The notes below the pieces were generated by a model. The model worked only from the letters and a program-made list of their open reading frames with translations, ran no database searches and was not told where the DNA came from. A program made the translations under genes and the position numbers. Positions 1 to 7,238 of a DNA stretch of 13,767 bases are shown piece after piece (the stretch's first letter is position 1; each line of letters starts with the position of its first letter). Origin of the DNA: Phycisphaerae bacterium (GTDB lineage Bacteria; Planctomycetota; Phycisphaerae; Phycisphaerales; SM1A02); the NCBI GenBank assembly GCA_016873355.1, contig VGXK01000016.1:1-13767 (forward strand), in the 5' to 3' direction.

Positions 1-1252
<1,252 letters not shown>

Positions 1253-1289
1253 GGACCGCGGATGGTACGACCTGCCGACCGGCGACGGC

Positions 1290-1449
1290 TAGAGCGGTGA
1301 CGACTCAGGCGTAGCGAGCTGGCGTCGGCGAGACGAGTGTGGCAAGGAGGGCGAAGCAGGCGGATCTTGAGGATCCGCCGATGGAGCCCGACGATGCCAC
1401 ACGAAGTTGCAGCCCGCCAGATCGCTACGAATGAGGAGGAACCGCTCTA
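1290..1449 (-). repeat. 160-bp palindromic MITE-like element, copy 1 (inverted)
   Basis: This is the first of three near-identical 160-bp copies, and it lies in the opposite orientation to the other two. It is bounded by TAGAGCGGT and ACCGCTCTA. Its two arms align almost without gaps as one long hairpin. Counting from the element's own 5' end, paired blocks are 1-9/152-160, 15-18/143-146, 21-28/133-140, 30-35/126-131, 48-55/106-113 and 71-78/84-91, with a CTCAA loop. All these pairs are intact, so this copy is closest to the ideal structure. It differs from copy 2 at five positions and from copy 3 at four. It fills most of the alaS-tpiA intergenic region. On the plus strand it contains a purine-rich GAGGAGGA at 1433-1440, which faces tpiA but is 20 nt from its start. 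No coding capacity is evident. Confidence 0.93.
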
Positions 1450-1453
1450 TTCT
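1448..1453 (+). promoter_or_regulatory. Possible -10 box of tpiA at the element/host junction
   Basis: TATTCT spans the last two bases of repeat copy 1 and the first four bases of flanking DNA. It matches TATAAT at four of six positions. It lies six bases before the tpiA ATG, so a transcript from it would be leaderless or nearly so. That would fit the absence of a usable ribosome-binding site. No convincing -35 hexamer sits 17 bp upstream. This is a weak call based on position. Confidence 0.25.
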
Positions 1454-1459
1454 GCGGCC

Positions 1460-2245
1460 ATGCACCCGGCCCGACGCCCGTTCGTGGGCGGCAACTGGAA
1501 GATGAACACCTCGCGTCAAGGGGCGATCGATCTCGCTCGCGCGGTCGCGACCGGCATCGAATCGTCCCGCTGCGAAGTGGTGATCTTTCCACCGTTCCCG
1601 TGGCTGCTGCCGGTCGCGGACGCGGTGAATCGAAGCCGCGCCGCCTTCGGGGCCCAGGATCTCTCCGTCGAAGCACAGGGCGCATTCACCGGCCAGGTGA
1701 GCGCCGAGATGATCGTCGACTGCGGCGCAACATGGGCCATTATTGGCCATTCCGAACGCCGGCACGGGCTCGCCGAGTCGCCTGAACTCTGTGGCGCCAA
1801 GCTTCGACGGGCACTCGACGCGAAACTCAGCGCCGTGCTGTGCGTGGGCGAGACCTGGGAGGAGCGAAGCGCCGGACGCACGGACGAGATCAACCGCATG
1901 CAGCTCGACGCGGCGCTTGCGGGAGTTCCCGCGGAAGCGCTGGCACGGATCGTGGTGGCGTACGAGCCGGTCTGGGCGATCGGGACGGGCAGGACGGCGA
2001 CCGTCGACGACGCCGACGCGGCCCATCGCGCGATCCGGCGATTCCTGGGAAATCGGTATGCTCCGGCGGCCGTCGAAGGCGTCCGGATCATCTACGGCGG
2101 GTCGGTCAACGCTGGGAACGCACGCTCGCTCTTCTCGGCGCCGGAGATCGATGGCGGACTGATCGGCGGCGCATCGCTCAAGGCCGCCGAATTCCTCTCG
2201 ATCGTCGCCGCCACCGAGTTGGCGACCGCTTCGACCCGCTCCTGA
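1460..2245 (+). CDS. tpiA: Triose-phosphate isomerase
   Basis: This cytoplasmic TIM-barrel enzyme interconverts dihydroxyacetone phosphate and glyceraldehyde 3-phosphate in glycolysis and gluconeogenesis. The 261-residue protein has the family's usual length and all catalytic residues: Lys14 in FVGGNWKMN, His97 in AIIGHSERR and Glu169 in VAYEPVWAIGTG. The phosphate-binding IIYGGSVNAGN and GGLIGGASL near the C-terminus are also present. The start at 1460 (MHPARRPFVGGNWK) is chosen because homologues begin just before the GNWK motif. The frame stays open for 41 more codons upstream, but those are repeat-element sequence and should not be annotated as protein. It is the first gene of a plus-strand run, and secG follows after 71 bp. 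The tpiA-secG order is common in bacteria. Confidence 0.96.
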   Translation: MHPARRPFVGGNWKMNTSRQGAIDLARAVATGIESSRCEVVIFPPFPWLLPVADAVNRSRAAFGAQDLSVEAQGAFTGQVSAEMIVDCGATWAIIGHSERRHGLAESPELCGAKLRRALDAKLSAVLCVGETWEERSAGRTDEINRMQLDAALAGVPAEALARIVVAYEPVWAIGTGRTATVDDADAAHRAIRRFLGNRYAPAAVEGVRIIYGGSVNAGNARSLFSAPEIDGGLIGGASLKAAEFLSIVAATELATASTRS

Positions 2246-2316
2246 TCCGCGACCGCAACCGGACGACCGCGCACGCACCGACGCGGGCCAGCCCCGCGAC
2301 CTGACCCGAGCCTCCC

Positions 2317-2898
2317 ATGCCCATCCTCTTCACGCTTCTCACGCTGCTCATGATCGTCTCGGCGGCGGCGCTCGTCACCGTCATCCTCGTCCAGCGACCG
2401 CAGGGAGGTGGGCTTGCCCAGGCCTTCGGCGGCGCGGGTGGCGGCGGAACCGATTCGGCGTTCGGCGGACGCACCGGCGACGCCCTGACGGTGGCGACCT
2501 GGATCGCCGCCGGGTTCTTCGTGGTGGTGGCGATCCTGATCAACGTCATGCGCTTCGGTCCTGCGGTGCCGCCGGCCACTCCGGCCGTTGGCGGAACGCA
2601 GGCTCCCGGGACCGCGCCGGAGACGGTGCCGCAGCCGGCGCCGAACGGAGCCGAGTCGCCGCGCGTCACGATCACGCCGGTGCAGCCGCCCGCGGGCGCT
2701 GCCCCTCCGGCGAGTTCGGCAGGTGCTCCTGCGGCGGGGCCTGCCTCGACGCCTCCGGCAGCACCTCCCGCGACGCCCCCCGCGGCGAATCCGACGGGAG
2801 CCCCGGCGAGCGAGCCGGCACCGCCGCCGGCGAACGAGCCCGCGAACGAGCCGTCGAACGAACCGGCGAAGGAACCCGCCGCACCTCCGGCCCCCTGA
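2317..2898 (+). CDS. secG: Sec translocase subunit SecG with long Pro/Ala tail
   Basis: SecG is the small auxiliary subunit of the SecYEG inner-membrane channel. The N-terminal part is typical: a first transmembrane helix at about residues 3-25, a cytoplasmic loop containing VQRPQGGGLAQAFGGAGGG (about 25-57), and a second transmembrane helix at about 58-78. Ordinary SecG proteins are about 70-120 residues. This one has 193 because residues 81-193 form a Pro/Ala/Gly/Thr-rich tail ending in reiterated NEPANEPSNEPAKEP. SecG has both ends outside the cytoplasm, so the tail would be periplasmic. Position after tpiA supports the call, and yicC begins only 6 bp after the stop. The tail's role is unknown. 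Confidence 0.88.
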   Translation: MPILFTLLTLLMIVSAAALVTVILVQRPQGGGLAQAFGGAGGGGTDSAFGGRTGDALTVATWIAAGFFVVVAILINVMRFGPAVPPATPAVGGTQAPGTAPETVPQPAPNGAESPRVTITPVQPPAGAAPPASSAGAPAAGPASTPPAAPPATPPAANPTGAPASEPAPPPANEPANEPSNEPAKEPAAPPAP

Positions 2899-2904
2899 GC
2901 GCGC

Positions 2905-3783
2905 ATGATCCGCTCGATGACGGGGTTCGGCGCGGCGAGCAGCGACGACGACGGCGCTCGCTGCTCGGTCGAGCTTCGCTCCGTCAACAGCCGCTTCTTC
3001 AAGGCGATCCTCCGTCTTCCGGATTCGCTGCTCTCGCTCGAAGGCGAGATCGAGTCGCAGGTGGGGCGACGCCTGCTTCGCGGAAGCGTGGCCGTCTCCG
3101 TCCGCTTCGTCGACGCGAGCGAGCGGGCGGCCGGGCGCATCAACGTGGAGGTGCTGCGCTCCTACCTGAAGCAGTTCGAGGCGCTCGCGGCCGGCGCGGC
3201 GCCGCCGTCGCCCGCGGCGCTGCTCTCCCTTCCGGGCGCCGTGATCGACGACGCGTCGGAGCGCCTCGCGGCGCGGGCGCGCCCGATCGTGGCGAAGCTG
3301 ATCGACCAGGCCTGCGAGGGCGTGCTCGAGATGCGCCGACGCGAGGGCGAGAGCCTGCGACGCACGCTCGAACAGCTCGCCGCCGACATCTCGCGCGGCG
3401 TGGCGTCGATCCGCCAGCGCGCCCCGGAAGTCAGCGAGCTCTATCGCGCGAGGCTCGTCGCGCGCATGAAGTCGATGCTCGAGGAGGTCGGCGGCGCGGT
3501 GCGCGACGAGGACGTCATCCGCGAGGTCGCCGCGTACGCCGAACGCACCGACGTGGCGGAGGAAGTGGCGCGCCTCGAAGGGCATCTCGAGCAACTGCGG
3601 TCGCTGCTCGATCCGGCGAACCCGGAGCCGGTCGGGCGCACGCTCGACTTCCTGGCGCAGGAGATGCTGCGCGAAGCGAACACGGTGGCGAGCAAGTCCG
3701 CCGACGTCGAGATCAGCCGGCGCATCGTGGAAGTGAAGAGCGCCATCGATCGGATCAAGGAACAGTCGCAGAATGCCGAGTAG
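2905..3783 (+). CDS. yicC: YicC-family endoribonuclease
   Basis: This 292-residue protein has the full-length YicC family layout. It opens with MIRSMTGFG and continues ELRSVNSRFFKAILRLPDSL in the N-terminal domain. The C-terminal domain ends with the family's most conserved block, GRTLDFLAQEMLREANTVAS followed by KSADVEISRRIVEVKSAIDRIKEQSQNAE. The E. coli member is an endoribonuclease linked to RNA turnover; that role is known for the family and is not shown here. It starts 6 bp after secG and overlaps the next gene by 11 bp (3773-3783), so co-transcription and coupled translation are likely. In many bacteria yicC precedes gmk (guanylate kinase). Here the next gene is an APH-fold kinase instead. 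Confidence 0.92.
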   Translation: MIRSMTGFGAASSDDDGARCSVELRSVNSRFFKAILRLPDSLLSLEGEIESQVGRRLLRGSVAVSVRFVDASERAAGRINVEVLRSYLKQFEALAAGAAPPSPAALLSLPGAVIDDASERLAARARPIVAKLIDQACEGVLEMRRREGESLRRTLEQLAADISRGVASIRQRAPEVSELYRARLVARMKSMLEEVGGAVRDEDVIREVAAYAERTDVAEEVARLEGHLEQLRSLLDPANPEPVGRTLDFLAQEMLREANTVASKSADVEISRRIVEVKSAIDRIKEQSQNAE

Positions 3784-4822
3784 CCGGGTCCGCCAGCGCT
3801 TCGCGCCCGACGAGGCGATGGCCGTGCTCCGGCGGATGCGCATCGGCGAGATCGAGCATGTCGTGGAGTTCCCGCGCGGCTCGAGCCGGAGCCCGAAGAT
3901 CCTGGTGACGGCGCGTTCCGGCCGATGGCTCGTGAAGCGCCGCGCGCCGGCGAATTCCCAGCCCGAGCGCGTGCGCTTCTGCCAGAACTTCCAGAGGCTG
4001 CTCGATCGCGCGTCGGTGCCGGTGACGCCGCCGCGTGAATTCGACGATGGTGCGACGGCGCTTCGGCACGACGGCCACGTGTACGAGTACTTCGACTTCG
4101 TCGAGGGCGGCCGCTACCGGCGCACGCCGGAGCACGCGCGAGCGGGCGGCGAAGCCATCGGACGGCTGCTCCGCGCCGCGTCGCGGCTGCGGCCGCAGGG
4201 GGACGCCGTGCACGGGACCTTCCACGCCTCCGGCATCATGCTCGGCGCCGCGGCGCTTGCGCCCGAATCGATCCTCCGCGCGGAGCCGGAGGCGGATCGG
4301 GTCGAGATCGAGCGCGAAGGGGCCGCGGTCCGGCGCCTCTATCGGGACGCCGCGCAGCGGGCGATGACGAGCGGCTTCGCGGCGTCGTTCGTGCAGCCGA
4401 TCCACGGCGACTACCACCCCGGCAACCTGCTCTTCGACGGCCCGCGCGTGGCGGCGGTCGTCGATTTCGACGCGGCGCGCATCGAGCCGAGGGCCGCGGA
4501 AGTGGCGAATGCGCTGCTCCAGTTCGCGTCGCAGCGGGTGGCCGGCGCGGAAGTTTCCACATGGCCCCACGGCCTCGACCCGACGCTCGTTGCGGGCTTT
4601 CTCTCGGGCCTCGCCGAGTCGGGACTTCGCCTGGAAACGAAGGAGCGAAGCGCCATCCCCTGGCTTATGATCGAGGCGTGCATCGCCGAAGGAATCGTGC
4701 CGATCGCCCAGACCGGAGCGTTCGCGGATCTTCGCGGATCGGAGATGCTGGGCTACATCCTGCGCCGCGCCGAATGGCTTCGCAGCGCCTCCGATCGGCT
4801 GCTCGAGGCGCTCTGTGCCTGA
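3773..4822 (+). CDS. APH-fold small-molecule kinase (phosphotransferase family)
   Basis: This is a 349-residue protein of the aminoglycoside phosphotransferase / homoserine kinase II / SrkA superfamily. A candidate ATP-binding lysine, Lys55, lies in GRWLVKRR. The catalytic loop is IHGDYHPGNLLFDG with Asp213 as likely base, and the Mg-binding motif is VVDFDAARIEP with Asp231. These are the superfamily signatures; they do not identify the substrate. Housekeeping context makes drug resistance unlikely. A metabolite or protein kinase role (for example SrkA- or homoserine-kinase-like) is equally possible. AAGGAAC lies about 10 nt before the ATG, inside the end of yicC. The 3' end overlaps the next gene's chosen start by 49 bp. 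Confidence 0.8.
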   Translation: MPSSRVRQRFAPDEAMAVLRRMRIGEIEHVVEFPRGSSRSPKILVTARSGRWLVKRRAPANSQPERVRFCQNFQRLLDRASVPVTPPREFDDGATALRHDGHVYEYFDFVEGGRYRRTPEHARAGGEAIGRLLRAASRLRPQGDAVHGTFHASGIMLGAAALAPESILRAEPEADRVEIEREGAAVRRLYRDAAQRAMTSGFAASFVQPIHGDYHPGNLLFDGPRVAAVVDFDAARIEPRAAEVANALLQFASQRVAGAEVSTWPHGLDPTLVAGFLSGLAESGLRLETKERSAIPWLMIEACIAEGIVPIAQTGAFADLRGSEMLGYILRRAEWLRSASDRLLEALCA

Positions 4823-5775
4823 CGATCATGCTGGCGGCGTGGGCGCTGCCTGCGGGCGCCGACGCTCGCTCGGCCACGCGCGTCGATGAACTCGAGGTGC
4901 TCGTGGCAAAGCTCGGCTCGCCGCACTGGCGCGAGCGCGAACAGGCCTCGGAAGCGATCCTGGCGATCGGGGACGACTCGACGGACGAGCGCATCAAGGC
5001 GCGACTCTCGCGCCAGGATCTCTCGACGGAGCAGCGTCATCGGCTCGTCGACGCGCTCTGCCGGCGGATCGTGGAACGGCCGCGCGGCGCGATCGGCATC
5101 ACGATGGACACGTTCCGGCGCGATGGCCGCGGCGTGCACGTGAGGGACCTCGTGCGCGGCATGCCCGCCGCGGACGTGCTCCGCGTGGGAGACCTCATCG
5201 AGTCGATCAACGACGAACCGATCCGCGACAGCGAGGATCTCGCGGGGATCGTGCAGGAGCTGCGGCCCGGCACCGCGATCCGGCTTCGCGTGCAGCGGCC
5301 GGTGAAGGACGGCAACGGCCGGACGCGCCGCAACGACGCGGGGGAGACGATCGCCGAGCCGGTCGAGCTCACGATCACGCTCGGTTCGATGGATCAGCTC
5401 GAGCAGCGCGAGCGCCAGGGCGGAAACGGAGTTCGCGTGCAGCGGTTCGTGCTCCAGGACCGCGAGCGCGAGGCGGAGTTCCTCCGCGGCCGATTCGGCG
5501 CGCCGGGGTCGGTCGTGCCGGTCGAGGGCCTGGCGCAGACGCCGTCGTACAGCACGTTCGCCGGGCTGCTCGATCACATCGAGTCGGAGCTTTCGCTCGT
5601 GGAGAAGCGGCCGATGATCACGGTGGCGGATCTCGAGGCCGTGCTTCGAGGACTCGAGACCGCGCGAGGTCGACTCGGCGATCCGAGCGTCACCGAGCGG
5701 GACCGCGAGCGGCTCGTGCTGTCGATGCGTCGAGTCTCCGAACTGCTGCAGCGCTCGGTCGAAGCGAGACCGTAG
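4774..5775 (+). CDS. Exported HEAT-like/PDZ protein
   Basis: From 4774 this is a 333-residue protein. It starts with a signal peptide: basic MASQRLRSAARG, hydrophobic core to about 27, and an A-D-A cleavage site after residue 31. Residues 36-101 are a helical, charged HEAT-like segment (VAKLGSPHWREREQASEAI, then LSTEQRHRLVDALCRRI). Residues about 104-203 form a PDZ domain (RGAIGITMDTF, GMPAADVLRVGDLIESINDE, LRPGTAIRLRVQRP). No protease catalytic domain is present, so a periplasmic binding or scaffold role is the safest inference. An ATG at 4828, six bases after the kinase stop, is an alternative start, but it would lose the basic n-region. The TAG stop at 5773-5775 is the first three bases of repeat copy 2. 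Confidence 0.78.
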   Translation: MASQRLRSAARGALCLTIMLAAWALPAGADARSATRVDELEVLVAKLGSPHWREREQASEAILAIGDDSTDERIKARLSRQDLSTEQRHRLVDALCRRIVERPRGAIGITMDTFRRDGRGVHVRDLVRGMPAADVLRVGDLIESINDEPIRDSEDLAGIVQELRPGTAIRLRVQRPVKDGNGRTRRNDAGETIAEPVELTITLGSMDQLEQRERQGGNGVRVQRFVLQDREREAEFLRGRFGAPGSVVPVEGLAQTPSYSTFAGLLDHIESELSLVEKRPMITVADLEAVLRGLETARGRLGDPSVTERDRERLVLSMRRVSELLQRSVEARP

Positions 5776-5932
5776 AGCGGTTCCTCCTCATTCGCAGCGA
5801 TCTGGCGGGCTGCGACTTCGTGTGGCATCGTCGGGCTCCATCGGCGGATCCTCAAGATCCGCCTGCTTCGCCCTCCTTGCCACACTCGTCTCGCCAGCGC
5901 CAGCTCGCCACGCCTGAGTCGTCACCGCTCTA
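5773..5932 (+). repeat. 160-bp palindromic MITE-like element, copy 2
   Basis: Same 160-bp element as copies 1 and 3, bounded by TAGAGCGGT and ACCGCTCTA. Its first three bases are the stop codon of the PDZ gene. The paired block at element positions 21-28/133-140 has two mismatches here (C23 against A138, A24 against C137); the other helices match copy 1. The apical hairpin, two 8-bp GATC-containing arms around CTCAA, is at 5843-5863. It is inverted relative to copy 1 and direct relative to copy 3. Because it forms a long hairpin exactly at the end of the operon, it could also act as a transcription terminator, though no U-tract is present. Confidence 0.93.
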
Positions 5933-5970
5933 GGGGCGCGACCGCGGCTTCGCACGGCACCGTCGACCGC

Positions 5971-5976
5971 TATACT
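5971..5976 (+). promoter_or_regulatory. Probable -10 box of the tRNA-Gly promoter
   Basis: TATACT lies 12 bp before the mature 5' end of tRNA-Gly, in a stretch that is otherwise GC-rich. It matches the bacterial -10 consensus at five of six positions. The expected -35 window (about 5948-5953) reads CTTCGC, a poor match. The box lies downstream of repeat copy 2, so the tRNA probably has its own promoter. Confidence 0.45.
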
Positions 5977-5988
5977 CGCGACCCCAAT

Positions 5989-6060
5989 GCGGGTGTAACT
6001 CAGTGGTAGAGTGCCACCTTGCCAAGGTGGATGTCGAGGGTTCAAGTCCCTTCACCCGCT
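5989..6060 (+). tRNA. tRNA-Gly (anticodon GCC)
   Basis: This is a complete 72-nt cloverleaf. The acceptor arm GCGGGTG pairs with CACCCGC (6053-6059), with discriminator T6060. The D arm is ACTC/GAGT around AGTGGTA. The anticodon arm is CCACC/GGTGG (6014-6018/6026-6030) with loop TTGCCAA, giving anticodon GCC at 6021-6023. The T arm is GAGGG/CCCTT with a TTCAAGT loop. The anticodon reads GGC and GGU glycine codons. No 3' CCA is encoded (TCG follows), so it must be added after transcription. The gene lies between two direct copies of the 160-bp repeat, and a strong hairpin starts 7 bp downstream. Confidence 0.97.
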
Positions 6061-6067
6061 TCGATCG

Positions 6068-6100
6068 GCACGGAGCGAGCCTCAGCGGCTCGCTCCGTGC
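6068..6100 (+). terminator. Hairpin terminator candidate after tRNA-Gly
   Basis: A perfect 13-bp stem, GCACGGAGCGAGC with GCTCGCTCCGTGC, encloses a 7-nt loop (6081-6087). It begins 7 bp after the tRNA. Only CTCACTCATA follows, with no U-run, so it is not a canonical intrinsic terminator. Its position and stability still favour a 3'-end role. Confidence 0.65.
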
Positions 6101-6108
6101 CTCACTCA

Positions 6109-6268
6109 TAGAGCGGTTCCTCCTCATTCGCAGCGATCTGGCGGGCTGCGACTTCGTGTGGCATCGTCGGGCTCCATCGGCGGATCCTCAAGATCCGCCT
6201 GCTTCGCCCTCCTTGCCACACTCGTCTCGCCAACGCCAGCTCGCTACGCCTGAGGCGTCACCGCTCTA
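6109..6268 (+). repeat. 160-bp palindromic MITE-like element, copy 3
   Basis: Third copy of the 160-bp element, in the same orientation as copy 2 and differing from it at three positions. It is bounded by TAGAGCGGT and ACCGCTCTA. Read on the minus strand, its terminal TAG (6266-6268) is the stop codon of the PAP2 gene. Relative to copy 1 it has a C23·A138 mismatch in the 21-28/133-140 block, and a T-to-G change at position 147 that adds one pair next to the 15-18/143-146 block. Copies 2 and 3 begin 336 bp apart and enclose tRNA-Gly. Confidence 0.93.
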
Positions 6269-7081
6269 GCGTCTGCGCGTGACGGCTCCGGTCGAACGCC
6301 GACGCCCCACTGACTCCGTGCCGTCACGCGTGCGACTGCGGGCGACGGGCCCCGGCACCCCGACCTCGGCGACCTCGACGCTGCGGAGCCGATCGGCGAG
6401 GCGGCCGAGCAGCGGCACGGCGGACGGCGCGGCACTGCGCCGTTCCCGCACGATCGCGAGCGCGGCGAGACCGAGCGCGGCGCCGCCGAGCGCGTCGAGC
6501 ACGTGGTGGCGATGCGTCAGCACGGTCGACGCGATCACGAGCACGATCCACGCCACGAACGCCGCTCGCCACCAGCCGTTCAGGCGCCGGCCGATGTGCA
6601 CGCCGGCGAGCATCGCCAGCGCCACGTGAAGCGACGGGAAGAGGTTGTGCGGCGGGTCGATCGCGTCGACCAGGTCGAGCGCATAGAGCACCCAGTGGCT
6701 TGCGTGCCGCTTCGGGAAGTCGAGCTCGAGCGGCATCAGCAGGAAGAAGAACGCCGCCACGAGCATGGAGAGGGCGACGCGGCGGCAGTAGAGGCGCCGG
6801 TCGGCGTCGTCGCGGCAGAGAAGCGGCGTGACCAGGAAGAGCACGCCGAGCGAGAGATACGGCACGAGCATCCATGGCAGGTACGGAATGCTGCGCTCCC
6901 ACGGAAGGCCGATGCATGAGAACTCGCCGCGCGAGGTGACGAACCAGTTCGTCCCCCCGTAGACGACGAGAAAGAGCAGCATGAGCAGCGCGGAGGCTCG
7001 GATCCCGGGCAGATGCGGCGCGAGAAACGACGACGCGGCGTCGACGGAACGCCGGGCCTTCACTTCGCCGTTCGAACTCAT
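6266..7081 (-). CDS. PAP2-superfamily integral membrane phosphatase/phosphotransferase
   Basis: From the ATG at 7079-7081 this is a 271-residue multi-pass membrane protein. Hydrophobic segments lie near residues 30-48, 66-88, 101-120, 148-164, 172-190 and 194-211. PAP2 active-site motifs are visible: NLFPSLHVALAM (Ser150, His152), then THRHHVLDALGGAALG (His192, Asp196). The arrangement resembles the inositol-phosphotransferase/lipid-phosphatase branch. The substrate cannot be read from sequence; a lipid phosphate or phosphoinositide headgroup is the usual expectation. An upstream ATG (7189) would add 36 residues but lies against the preceding terminator hairpin, leaving no room for a leader, so 7081 is preferred. 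Residues after about 212 are a basic, Arg/Ser-rich tail. The stop codon belongs to repeat copy 3. Confidence 0.82.
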   Translation of the reverse strand: MSSNGEVKARRSVDAASSFLAPHLPGIRASALLMLLFLVVYGGTNWFVTSRGEFSCIGLPWERSIPYLPWMLVPYLSLGVLFLVTPLLCRDDADRRLYCRRVALSMLVAAFFFLLMPLELDFPKRHASHWVLYALDLVDAIDPPHNLFPSLHVALAMLAGVHIGRRLNGWWRAAFVAWIVLVIASTVLTHRHHVLDALGGAALGLAALAIVRERRSAAPSAVPLLGRLADRLRSVEVAEVGVPGPVARSRTRDGTESVGRRRSTGAVTRRR

Positions 7082-7194
7082 CGAAGCGTCGGTGTACCCG
7101 CTCGGGCCTCGGATTGCACGGCCGTCGCCGCAAGCCGCGAACCGCACCACCGGAACGACCGGTTCGCCGACTCGCGCCGGCGCACCCACGAACG

Positions 7195-7228
7195 CGTCGT
7201 GGCGCGGGACCGCTCCCGCGCCACGACG
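7195..7228 (-). terminator. Strong terminator hairpin after the dockerin-repeat gene
   Basis: A perfect 15-bp stem (7195-7209 with 7214-7228) encloses a 4-nt loop, CCGC. It begins 10 bp beyond the stop codon of the secreted dockerin-repeat gene when read on the minus strand. The stem is almost all GC and has no following U-run. It separates that gene from the PAP2 gene. Confidence 0.7.
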
Positions 7229-7238
7229 TCACCGATGA

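Noticed and set aside
1337..1459. 41-codon N-terminal extension of tpiA
   Set aside because: The frame is open, but the codons are repeat-element sequence, and the same peptide arises antisense to copy 2. TIM homologues start just before GNWK.
2092..3843. 583-residue minus-strand open frame opposite secG and yicC
   Set aside because: It is a mirror of GC-rich genes, dominated by Arg/Gly/Ala, with no motif or ribosome-binding site.
4721..4740. Tandem 10-bp duplication TTCGCGGATC
   Set aside because: It lies inside the kinase gene whose frame stays intact to a normal C-terminus; probably chance in biased sequence.
3773..4822. Antibiotic-resistance aminoglycoside phosphotransferase
   Set aside because: Only superfamily motifs are shared; the gene is embedded in a housekeeping operon with no mobile resistance context.
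1290..6268. CRISPR array
   Set aside because: The repeats are 160 bp, only three, in mixed orientation and far apart; no cas genes are present.
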